Below are positions 11,076 through 22,500 of a stretch of 64,000 bases of DNA, one piece after another. The notes under the pieces are model-generated. The model was given only the letters and a program-made list of their open reading frames with translations. It made no database searches and was not told the DNA's origin. The translations under genes were made by a program, and so were the position numbers. The DNA comes from Ipomoea triloba (Eukaryota > Streptophyta > Magnoliopsida > Solanales > Convolvulaceae), in the NCBI RefSeq assembly GCF_003576645.1, contig NC_044930.1, positions 6,188,711 through 6,252,710 on the forward strand, written 5' to 3'. Positions within the stretch are counted from its first letter, which is position 1; each line of letters begins with the position of its first letter.

Positions 11076-12727
11076 TATTGAGACGTCTGGAGGTGAATTA
11101 ATTAATATTATGAGCTGAAATTATGAATAGAAAATTGATTTTTTTATTGCTTTTAAGAATATTATATTGATCGACGGTTTTCTAGGGATGTGTGTAGGTT
11201 GTTAGTTTCAAGTTTCTACAGATAGTGATGGCTATAATCTGTATCAAAGTCAAACTGGTTTTTTTTTTTTTTTTTTAAATAAAAATTCTGAAATTGGAAT
11301 TGAAACTAGAAAGTAAAAATGAGTGATGCATGATATGATGGTTTAGTGGAATCCAATGAAACTTTGCTTAGACTTTTGCTATCTTAAATTTGTTTCATCA
11401 TTTGTTGTTAGTTACATTTATGTCATGCCACAAAAGGAATCCTCAATTTCAGCCATCCATTACTGCCTGCCCAAACTCTGATGATTATTCATAATTAAAC
11501 CCTTTTTATCTAAATTGGAAATTTATTTTTTGGTAAATTCACGGGATCTGACCTAGGGAGAATCGTCACTTGTAGGAATCGAAAAGAGCTCATTTGCCAC
11601 TTGAGTTACCCCATTGGGTCGATTGAAAATTTATAATTCAAAGTTACATTTGTATTTTTTGTTTAAAAAGTAAAATTTTAAAATATTAATATAACTTATT
11701 ACACTATAATGATAAGATTCTAACTCTTGATTTCTCAAGATCAAGGGTGTTGATGTGTCCACACCTTTTACATGTCGGGAGTGTTCTCATCTGAACCCTT
11801 TATATATATAATCAAGTAAAATCATGAAGCATATATACGTGCATATATCTTATGAATTGATCGATGGTCTAAGCATGAGGTGTTAAGTACGTGAGCAACA
11901 TTGAAACTGTGTGTATACACACATTAATTACTAATTTCATCTTTTGTAAATTGTTAACGTGGCTTCTAGATTAACAGGCACAATGGTCTTAGTAGGGTTG
12001 AAATTGAGAAGAACACTTCATTATTCATCATTCTTAAAATATATATAAAAATAAATAAATAAAAATAAAGGGATAATGATGTCCATGACCTATTGACCTT
12101 CAAGTTAATTCATTTTCATCTTCAATTCTTTGAGCTATTAGGGGAACTGCCCAGATATAATTAGATATGTTTTCTCAAATATATTTATGAGGAAACAAAT
12201 TATTGTGTAGATTTTTTATTTTTTTTTAGTGTAGTCCAGAATTTTCACTATCGAACACCCAATTAATCTCATCGCTAAAATGTAGGTACTTTTATTGGGT
12301 GATACAGTTGACCTGAGAATTATTTGTGTAGATTGATTTGATTTGCTACGTACTCACCACAATTGCTTCAAGTGGGTTTAGCATTTTTTGTAAAATTTTG
12401 CCCTTCATCATTTGAAGGGGCTGCCATAACTGTTCCCTTTTTTCTCCTATATGTAAAAAATGTTTTATTTGTATACGAAACTACATATATAATTAAAGGA
12501 AAATTTTATAATATCCCAGGTCATTCCTTAAAAAATAGGAGTTCTGTCTAATATTTCAATGTTAACCCTTTTTTTTTAATTATTATATAAGTACAAGTAT
12601 AAAATAAAAATGTACAAAAAATCATATGACAAAATATAATGCATAAAAATTCAACAAGTGAAAAAAAATACAATTATTTAAACTTTATCTTAAAAGTGAA
12701 ATTTTTCGTTTATATTTAGAGGCAAAA
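11076..12727. other. AT-rich spacer
   Basis: No gene supported. There is a poly-T run at about 11260-11276 and a possible degraded SINE near 11530-11640. Confidence 0.5.
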
Positions 12728-12874
12728 ACTTGTGTGAGACCGTCTCACCATGAGACGGGTCGGATCGGGTTGGGATCAAGATGCAAATATAACACTTATA
12801 TGCACAAATGTCATACTTATATGCTCAAATGTAATACTAATCAGGAATAAATTTTTTGTTACTTATAAGGTAAA

Positions 12875-14403
12875 CTAGTTTTATACACGCATTGCGCGTA
12901 TGGGTTAATGCCCAATATTTATATTTAAATAAATATTTGAAAGTATATCAATGCAAGATTATATAGGAAAAGTTTATACATGGGTAATTGAATGTCGAAT
13001 TTTTTTATTTAAATATCTAACTCAAAGTATATGAACCCAAGATAATATAGAAAATTCATTATAATTATTACTAAAATAAATGTTTGCAACCTTGTAAAAT
13101 CGATAGTCTAAATATTTGGTCTAAAAATGATAGTTTAAATAAATACTATTTCAAGTGTTTTTAATTCTCTTCTGAGTAACATTGTCATTGTCTTCATCTT
13201 TACTATTTGTTCTCTTCCTTTTTGTTGGTAGTGTATTATTTGCAATTCGGTTATTGTTGGTAGCATAGATGACAACGTCATGCAATGAGATAGGAGCTAT
13301 GGACTTTCCTTTAGGTGTTCTGCTTTGGGTTCATTTGGTTCAACCATTATTGTTGAATGAGTTATTGTGGATAAAGAAATCCCTAGTTTAAGAAAAAAGA
13401 TTAAATAAATTAATAAAAATTTGAAATTTTAAAATATTATATATTCCAAAGATATTAAAAGGTAGTTTTCTCGCTTCAATTTGCTGGGTAATGGGTTATT
13501 TGAATACTTTCATTGTCAACAAATCCCCCAAGTAGTTAATATGATTGGTTTCAAACTATTCTTTTTTATTTTTTTTCATGGTATTAAAGAAATACATATG
13601 TATAATTTTTTGGTATAACTACTAATTTATTTAATTCAATAAGAGTAAAATAGAGCGATTCCGCTTCAATTTGTTGGGTTATTTGAGTACTCTCTTTGTC
13701 AACCAATCCTCTAGTAGTTAATATAATTAGCTTTCAAATTATTATAACAAAAAATTTCATAGTATTAATAAAATACTTGGTAAATAAATATATAACATTA
13801 TTTTGTATTATAACTTTGATATTTAATTACAAGATATTGTAAAAATAAGATAATGGACAATGTAATGAATATCAATTGATAAATTTGAATGTAAAGAATC
13901 TTTGCATGAGAGAAAATAAAGACAATATAACTAATGAAATTATTTCTCTTATTTAATTTAATTTTTTGATAATGAATAATTTTTTCAAATAAAGGTATTG
14001 TAGATACATAATTCTAAATTAAGGAAATACATATGTATCATTTTTTGTTGTAGCTACTAATTTATTTAATTTAATAAGAGTAAATAGAGTGAGAAACTTA
14101 ATTATGTCAAATTTGATTGAGATGGGGTTTGAACCTAAGATATTTCTTATAGAAATTAATGGGTAAGTTAAAAGTTAACGGAATATTAACGGAGAAGAGA
14201 ATATTTAACGGAAAACTTAACGGATAATCATAAAAGTAAGGTCAAATTAGGTAATCTCTATTAATAATATTAATCTGAATTATCTTAACCATCTATTTGA
14301 TTAAATAATTCATCTGAACCATCCATTTGATTAAATAATTTGACCGCCATTTTTTCTACCAATTTTAGGCCTAACTCTCTTTGGCTCTTATTAGTATAGT
14401 AGA
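12875..14403 (-). mobile_element. Non-autonomous Helitron inserted at an AT dinucleotide
   Basis: On the minus strand it begins with TCTACTATACTAATAAGAGC, a plant Helitron 5' end (TC start). It ends with a hairpin (arms 12883-12891 and 12893-12901, one G-T wobble) and then the 3' terminus CTAG (12875-12878). The flanking bases are A (12874) and T (14404), the canonical A|T insertion site, with no target duplication. It has no Rep/helicase ORF, so it is non-autonomous. Its interior has a 190-bp tandem duplication. Confidence 0.82.
13473..13850. repeat. 190-bp imperfect tandem duplication inside the Helitron
   Basis: Two copies begin GCTTCAATTTGCTGGG (13473) and GCTTCAATTTGTTGGG (13663), 190 bp apart, and both continue with a GTAGTTAATAT motif. 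Part of a third copy occurs at about 14027-14095 (motif AAATACATATGTAT, then CTACTAATTTATTTAATT). Confidence 0.75.
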
Positions 14404-14703
14404 TGTAATACTTTTAAGGGAAACTACAATACTTTTACATTTCGATTTAAAAGTATTACTTTTTACATCAAAAGTATTATATTTGCCCTTATAAGTAATG
14501 GGCACTTGTCAAAATTACTTATTATGAAAAATGTATTACTTTTTCTCTTATACGTAACAAAAATTGTATTCTTGATTAGTGTTATATTTAAGCATATAAG
14601 TATGACATTTGCACATATATGTATGACATTTGCATGGTGCTTTGATCCGATCCGACCCGTCTAACGAATAAGGATCCGTGAGACGGTCTCACACAAGTGT
14701 GAC

Positions 14704-15795
14704 CCAAATTCGTCACATATTTTAATTTTAATTACAATTAAAATTAATATGTGAATTCAAGAAACATAATTATTAATTATAAAACTAATAGATTATATAT
14801 AAAATATATATTTTTAAAACTTAGACCTACAAAAATTGGGTGCCATATGTCGTTATCCCCACACACACACACACATATTGTAAATAGTGTGAAAGTAAAA
14901 CTATTATATATTCTCTTTATTACAAAAATGTTACGTTATCTCCATTTTTATTTATTGTAGTTGATATTGTTACTATTTGGTACTCTATATTTTAAAAGAG
15001 TGATGGTACTCGGTCTTCAAAAAAAATTTCCCTCCTAATATCCTCTCGATATGACACTTTTTCGTTGAATGGTTTAATTTTATTGTTATACGTTAATGAG
15101 ATTAACCAATTCATGACACTGAATAATATAATAAATTTTAGGAGGTAAAGAAAGCATTATTATATTTTTCATTTTAAAATTAGTTTATAATTAAATATAC
15201 ATATATAGTTTAAGAAAGCATATTAATTAGTCACGTAACATCACGGTTCAGGTGGATGAGAAGTCGTAAAAAAGTCAAGGATGCAGCACCCGTGGGCATG
15301 ATTTGACTATACGAGGGTTTACTATGTAGCCTTTAATTTCCAAGGTTTAGGTTTAGGTACAACAAATGAGATGAAGATTGAGTGCATATATGCACGTACG
15401 CATGAATAATTTCAACATGGAGCAAAGGAATCCAAGATAAGACGCTTCAATTCGTGTTATGTACATTATTGTTCACATTCAAACGTGGATCTTTAATTTG
15501 GAATTAAGTAAGATATATATATATACGATATCAACATTGTTTTAGGTGATGATCCGCTTGCTTAATTAGTCAACTCCAAATTATGGATTGTGAGTTCACG
15601 CTCCGAGATATGTTAGTTGAAGACTTGTTTTGCAATTAATCCTACTGCATAGTGCCATGCAAATTATCATTATTGTTAGGTAGATTATAGCGTGTTTAGG
15701 TAACCACGTTGTCAAATGTAAAAGGATTATATTAGATTAGAATATACTTCTGATATTGCACCTTAACTTCACCACAAAAGGCTAACGTTATCGAT
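14704..15795. other. AT-rich spacer
   Basis: No gene supported. Contains a (CA)n run at about 14861-14874. Confidence 0.5.
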
Positions 15796-16143
15796 ATGGA
15801 ATCATATGATTGCCCCTTTAGATGGCTCACTTTTGAGACTCTTTTTGTCACTAGGAAGCCCTTTTTCTCTTTGGATAACTTCACTCCAGACCTTATATAT
15901 CAAGTACCATGTAACTCGCCCTTTCCTAAGTCAATCCCTCCACTAGGTCGGCGCCAAACGAGCAGACGACTCCGAACCTTATCAAGCATCAGCATACTCC
16001 ACTCTGACCTCAAGAGTCAAGCATTGGTTTTCTTTGGACCTTATCAAGCATCGAATAACCCTTTATTTCTTGTCATGCATCAACTTCTCAACGAGAGCAC
16101 CAAATTATACAGTACTCAAGCCAAAACTGTAACTCCACTATAA
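15796..16143 (+). other. 115-codon ORF of unknown origin
   Basis: An open frame in slightly GC-richer sequence with no domain, signal peptide or motif that I recognise. The motif GACCTTATCAAGCATC occurs twice within it (about 15973 and 16038), which points to repetitive DNA rather than a conserved gene. No splice-linked exon was seen. It may be a degraded retrotransposon leader. Confidence 0.25.
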
Positions 16144-16550
16144 AAAATTAACTTATAAATGGAGATTTAACTTCAACTTAAGTACCATTTCACAATTTCT
16201 CGTGGAGGCATTGCTGAATCTATCAACTTGATATGTGATTATATATATATGTCCTATATATCCTTATAAAGTTTAATTTAGCTTAACATTATAGGATTTA
16301 AACTAGTATTATGTAATTCAATATTGTATTAATCCAAACATTCTTTAACAATGTTGTCATGGGTGTACTTTGCATTTTATAAAGAGTAAATTAATTTATA
16401 TTTTGCATAGCTATACTTTCTCCCCTATGTACCTCTAGTAATGCATGAAGTACAACTTACAAGACGTACGACAATATTATAAATTTCCTAATAATCCTAT
16501 ATATAATTGACGTACTTTTGTAATTCAGTTTTAATTTTTCAGTACTACTG

Positions 16551-16690
16551 ACATTGTTACAATGTAGTATCTGTTCATAATTACTTTCTCAACCTACTGA
16601 AGCACAAAGATTTAATATCGCCTCCACCGAGACTCGAACCCACCCCTTCTATATGAGAGTGCAACCAGGTGCCATTGTCAATAATACATT
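16551..16690 (-). repeat. Truncated SINE copy (minus orientation)
   Basis: On the minus strand GGGTTCGAGTCTC (complement of 16629-16641) is an RNA polymerase III B box. It is followed by a family tail (AGTAGGTTGAGAAAGTAATTA) shared with the copies at 42480-42700 and about 31330-31460. The A-box end is degraded. Confidence 0.6.
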
Positions 16691-18469
16691 ATAGTATGTT
16701 TAGTTTGATTTTGGGTAACGAGAAGATGTTCAAAATTGTGTCTTTAAACAAATTCAGTCATAATATATACAAGTCATGCAAGTTAAAGTGAATAGGTTGA
16801 GTCCAATATAATAAATTTGTAAGTTGAACTCATGTAACATTTTATTATATATATATATATATAATTTTCTAATGTGAATGTATATATAGCACTTAATTTG
16901 AGTATTGTTCAACGTTATGCTATTGTAAAACAAGCTACAAAATCATGGCAACGCTACACTAATAGTTGAACCACACTAAGAGCTCAACCGAGAAAATTTT
17001 TGACAACCTAACATTGAACTCGTGACCTTCTGATATATATAGATATCGTGTTTCAGTCATTCAGCTACACTTTTCAAAGTCTTAATATTCATTATTACTT
17101 TATGGGAAAGTAATACTATACCTAATACACAATCTTAGTCTTCACCTACTATATATCATATGATTAAAGTCATTAAACTAGTCACAACACCTACGTACAT
17201 AATTCCTTTCATTGATCGTCATCATATTATATATATTATCCAGTTCCATATACTAATCCAATAGCGTCATTAGACGTGTACATATATACTTCCAATTCAG
17301 ACATCATCATATTCAGAAAAAAAATTGAAAACATACAAGAATTAAAAGTATATATCTAATAAAGAATTGTATTATATACGACTAGGTTTGTACCATATAT
17401 TAGCCGGCATAATCACTTTATATACAACGTAAGTCTAGTACTGATGTCGGCAAAAGGGCTGAACAATTCATTCATCAAATATTTATCCAGGTCCATGACA
17501 GTTGCAATTTGCAAGTTTGATTCATTAAAGTTACGTTGTACACCAATTTGTGAGTTGTAAATTTTTATGGATGTGACATGGGAGTTTCTTGAACGTGGTC
17601 TTATGAGAAAATATATAGCTAATATTGAGGAATATAATTGAAGAGTTAGGGTAGCTAATATATTAGCCTATTAGGTGCCTTAGCTTCAAAATGACTATTT
17701 ATGTTGTGCTCATCTTCAAGAGCTATTATGTGTAGTAGAATACTGTATCATCAATAGCAAAAAGCGTCAGCTGGGTCGACCAAGTTCAGTCCCTACTCGA
17801 TTCGAGACGTGGCTTACTATGGAAGGATGTGGTTAAATGGTTAATAATGTTCATCTACTTATCACCAATTGATTTTAAATATGATATGACAATTAGGTAG
17901 TCAAAGAACTATGTGTTTAAGCGTACGAGTGACCCACTAGAAAGTGAGCATAGACTTGTTTTTGTTTATGAATATTGCTATTTTATTTGTAATCAATTTT
18001 GTGAACCAATTATTTTGATCAATTTCTCGACCAACTTTAACTTGAATCTTCTAAATGACAATCATGTGATTTATTTAAAATATTTTTTTGACAATTAAAA
18101 AAATATATTTGATAGTCGAGAATGAAATGTAAAAGTGTTATAATAAACAAATTACCCAAAAAAAAAAAAAAAAAAAAAAAACCTCTTTATCTGAAAAATC
18201 TTCTAAAAAATAATTGGAACGATCCATCAGTTTAACACTATCGCCAATGTGGGTTTGGGCCTGAATATCCATTGATCTTAACAATGACAGAACTCAGAAG
18301 AGACTTTGATCATCGAAGCATTTCTGACTTTGGGCCTTGAATTGGCCTGTTTGAAGAATCGTCTTTTTCTCTATCTTCCTTTTCTTTTTCTTTTTTATTT
18401 TTTTTAGTCTAAATATGGACGAGTATATCATATAATTATATATGCAATACTTATACTATGGGCTAGGAT
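16691..18469. other. AT-rich spacer
   Basis: No gene supported. A short (AT)n at about 16844-16863 and a poly-A run at 18160-18180. Confidence 0.5.
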
Positions 18470-18791
18470 CTATCTTGTAATGTGGATCCGTGTCTAAAAT
18501 ACACCATGGAAGGCGACTTGGTCACCTTCCTCTGCCTTCCATGGAGAAGGCAAACAATTTCGCCTTCCACAAGAGGAAGGCGATCAAGGTCGCTTTCTGC
18601 CGGAATCCGGCGACGGTTCTGCCATCGCCAGATTTTCTCCCTGAACAGTAAATGACAGGTCATTAATCGGGTTTTGGACTTCTTTGTCAAATTTAACATG
18701 TGAAAAAGACTTGATTGCACTTTTTAAATGTTGAGGGGCCTAATTGACTTTTCAAATATTGTTTATGAGCTTATTTGACCCTTTTCCGATC
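18470..18791. mobile_element. Truncated MULE-like element, relative of 21811-22280
   Basis: The right part matches the right half of the element at 21811-22280: CCATGGAGAAGGCAA, TTTTCTCC, then GATTGCACTTTTTAAATGTT and TATTTGACCCTTTTCC. The left TIR is missing or diverged, so this is probably a truncated copy. It lies about 700 bp upstream of the WD40 gene that contains the fuller copy. Confidence 0.6.
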
Positions 18792-19481
18792 ATATAAATA
18801 TCACCTTGATTATTTAGAAAGAAAAATCACTTTTCTGACTAGTAAATTGACATTTAACATTGAAACTAAAGATAAATACATACATGCTTATAAATCTTAG
18901 AAAACTAACAATTATTTATTACAAATAAAAGAATCTATATATTTGAAGATTTAGTTGAAGCTGTGAATTGGAAAAATTTTTATGAAATGACTAATATGTC
19001 TTTCAATATATAATTTGAGAATTTGAAATACAATGTTAATTTTTAGCTATACTCCAAATCTCCAATTGCAATAAATAAATAAATAAATGTGTCCAACCAC
19101 TCAACTGCAATGTTAATTTGAATAATGTTAGTAGTGGACATCATATATAATACTTGTGCACGATCTCTCCCAAGTCTCCTCCATCACATGAGAATATGAG
19201 ATCAACCAATAATTAGCAAACATAGACGTGAGGAGAGCAAATTAAAGCAGCCTTAGCTTGCATTCTTTTTTCTTTTCCAACCAAACTTCATAGAACAAAA
19301 CAAACCCTTTCCTTAATTTCCTCGCTTCCACTTGTCTCTCCCCTGTCGTTCCTCTCTGCAACAATTCACTCAGGAAAAAAAAAAAAGTTGGCAACTTTTT
19401 TCATGCAATAATTTCGTCTGATCTCCACCGGCATTAATTCTCTGATTCTTTTAGGCACTGCCGGGGATTCTTCCGTCGACA

Positions 19482-19541
19482 ATGTGCTACAATGGACCGG
19501 CGGAGGACGTTGACGATGAACTGGGAGCACGTCGAAGATAA
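19482..19541 (+). promoter_or_regulatory. Upstream ORF overlapping the WD40 start codon
   Basis: An ATG at 19482, 10 bp before the main ATG and in a different frame, opens a 19-codon ORF ending at the TAA 19539-19541. It overlaps the main frame, so ribosomes starting here would miss the main ATG. It could lower translation of the WD40 gene, or indicate that the main start lies downstream (in-frame Met at 19516). Confidence 0.5.
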
Positions 19542-22500
19542 CGACGACGATTTCTTCGAACCCAGCGAACGCTTCTCCTCCGCCGTCCCCGATGACTACT
19601 TCGAGTCCTCCGGATCGGAGGACGATTACGAGGACACCCGTCTCTCCTTTAGCACCGCCGTCTGCGCATCCGCCCCTCGCCCCTCCCTCTCCCTCCGCGC
19701 CCCCGAGGCGGCAGCCCCGCCGCCCTTCGCCTCCGCCCGACCTCGCTCCGCCTCCGAGGATTACGACATGTGGATGGCCGAGCCAGGTGACGTCAAAGAG
19801 CGCCGCCGCCGCCTCCTCCAAGGCATGGGGCTTTTGAGCAACAAAAGCCTCCAAAAAATCGCCAGCGCCAAGAAATTCGCCAAAGTCATCACAAAAAAAG
19901 CCGAAGCCGCAGTTGCCAAACACCCCCTTATCCCTAAACCTGAAATTCCCCGCCCCCCTTCTCCCCGGAAAAATTTCACGACGCCGCCGCCGCAGGCGGC
20001 GGCGGCGGCGGCGGCGGCGGCGGCCGCGTCCGAGCCTCATTCATCTCCACACCCGCCCGGTCTGGTCCGGTCCAGGTCGGCCGGAGATATTGATTCCAAC
20101 AAGAGGAAAGAAGAGCTAATGGGGCCCATTTCGAAACAGAATCTGAGGAGAACGTTATCGTGTCTGGCAACATTAAACACAGATATTGGGACGATAAAAC
20201 ATACGATCGTCAAAATATCGCGGGGGAATAATAATGATGATAATAATTATCGTAATGATGATAAGGTGAGGAACAGATCGACGGCGAGTAGTGGGATATT
20301 GTCCGATGGGGATGTCGACCCAAGTTTCGTAACGAAGAATGTTAACAGTGTTAACGAAGAGAATGATGATGGGCAGACGAGGAAGGAAGAGTCGATGGAT
20401 GAATACGACAGGTCGGTCGGATACTCCCCGGTTGATAAGGAAGTGATGCGCAGGTCGAACGATTCGACCAGCAATTACTACGACAGGAAACAACACATGA
20501 ATAATTCATATCTTACCAGGTAATACAATCAAATTATTGAGATTTTGTTATCAAATGTTAGATATAAATGTACTCACATAAATTTGCTAAGATCTTGTGG
20601 TTTAAGGAAGGTGTTGTAGGTTTGAGTCTTAATTTAATGAAACTTAAACTACCAGAAGCCTGACAATAAAAAACATTAGTTGTTTTGTTGATATTGATCT
20701 CTGACCATAGTTGATATCTTACAGGTGTTGCATTTGGTAGTAGACCTGCACAAAAACATTAGTTGTTTTGTTTACCATATCTCCTTAATACAAAATGGTG
20801 TAAGTGTATGTATTCTGTCTATTAGTGTAACACCGCTCCTAATATCATAGGTTTGGCGGGTAGCTATAGTATTGTGCCGTTACGAGGTGTGTTACAAGCC
20901 TCTCGTAATGCAGCACAATATATTTGCTATATGTGTTTTCCGTCCTGTTTAAGCCAAATTCTCTTAATTTTCTCATCCCAACCCTAGTCTATTACGAGAT
21001 TTGCTCTCTAATTCAGCAATTCCCTCCCCTCGTGCTGAACCTATGAGAGGAACTGTTATGCTTAGAAGCCTATGTTCCATCAATCAGTTAAAATCAAATT
21101 AAATATTTGAATCCGACTATATTTGACTCAGTCATATACTTTCATGATAAATACTCAAATATGGGAAATTCTTACATTCATATCTTTGCAGGAGCGTGAG
21201 GTACAGCAAGAGAAGAGGCGTGGCAATCCTGAAGAACCTGAAGAACATAAAGGCGCATTCCAAGAGCGGAAAGATCACAGAAAAAGACAGAGATCTGAGT
21301 TTATCAGGAGAACCCAAACCCAACAAGAACTCCTCCCAGTGGATCAAAGTTCGGCAGCACGGAAAACCAATCAAGGAGTTCACAGGGCTCCACTTGTGCC
21401 AAGAAATCCAGGCCCACGAGGGCTCAATCTGGAGCGTCAAATTCAGCCCGGACACGCATTACCTGGCAACCGCAGGGGAGGATAAAGTTATCCATTTATG
21501 GGAAGTCCAAGAATGCGACGTGGCAGGGAGACCCTACGATGATTTAAGCTCCACGCCTGTTCATCCCATGGCTTCTCCTCCTTCATCGGCCTGTGCCCCG
21601 GAATTGGGGGAAGAGAAAAGGAATAAGATTAGGGCTTTGATTAGTAGGAAGAAGGGTAATTCCGCTCCGGATTATGTGATTGTCCCTGAAACTGTGTTTG
21701 CTCTTTCTGAGAAACCAGTCTGCAGCCTCATTGGTCATCAGGATGCTGTCTTGGACCTGTCTTGGTCCCGATCTCAGGTATATAAGACTCCGGTACATTT
21801 ATATTTTATAAAGGGTAAAAGGTCCACTAAGCTCCTAAACAATATTTGAAAAGTAAATTAGGCCTTTAAATATTTAAAAAGTGTAATTAAGTCCTTTAAC
21901 ATGTTTAATTGGAACACAAAAGTTTAAAAATTGGTTTCATGTGGAAATCCGATGACCGGCGACAATAGACCTGTCGCAGGTCATCGGATTCCGACGGAAA
22001 GCGACCAGAAGGAGGCGACCAGATCTGGTCGCGACCAGAACTCCATGGAGAAGGCAATATTGTTCGCCTTCTCCATTGATGGTCGCCTTCCATGGCGGAG
22101 TCTGGCGACGGCAACCATCGCCGATCGCCGAATTTTCTCCTGAAGCAGGTTATTTATCGATTTTTGGACTTTTTTGTCTCAATTTAATATACTAAAGGGT
22201 TTAATTGCACTTTTTAAATGTTTAGGGGCTTAATTAACTTTTCATGTATGATTTAGGGGATTATTTGACCCTTTTCCCTTTTATATATTATATGACCAAT
22301 TACAAGCATAATAGTTACATTTCACATGCAGTTTCTACTTTCTTCTTCAATGGACAAGACCGTTCGATTATGGGATGTCGAAACTCAGAATTGTTTGAAA
22401 ATGTTTGCACACAATGACTATGGTAAGGACCCAAATTGCACTTTTACCTGTACATTCAAAGTCTAAACATTAGCTGTGCAATTCTAGTCAAATTGGTCAG

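Larger units (their letters stand above)
12728..14698. mobile_element. Inverted-repeat element (ACTTGTGTGAGACC termini) split by a Helitron
   Basis: The left arm (12728 to about 12870) and right arm (about 14550-14698) are inverted copies of about 145 bp: ACTTGTGTGAGACCGTCTCA, then a GACGGGTCGGATC motif and repeated CACAAATGTCATACTTATATG-like stretches. Removing the nested Helitron (12875-14403) leaves an element of about 440 bp, the size of a non-autonomous DNA transposon. No clean target duplication was found, so the superfamily is uncertain. Confidence 0.75.

Noticed and set aside
19366..20040. Long minus-strand ORF (224 codons) opposite WD40 exon 1
   Set aside because: It is the antisense shadow of a GC-rich exon and consists mainly of Arg and Gly runs. 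The sense frame splices in phase to a full WD40 protein.
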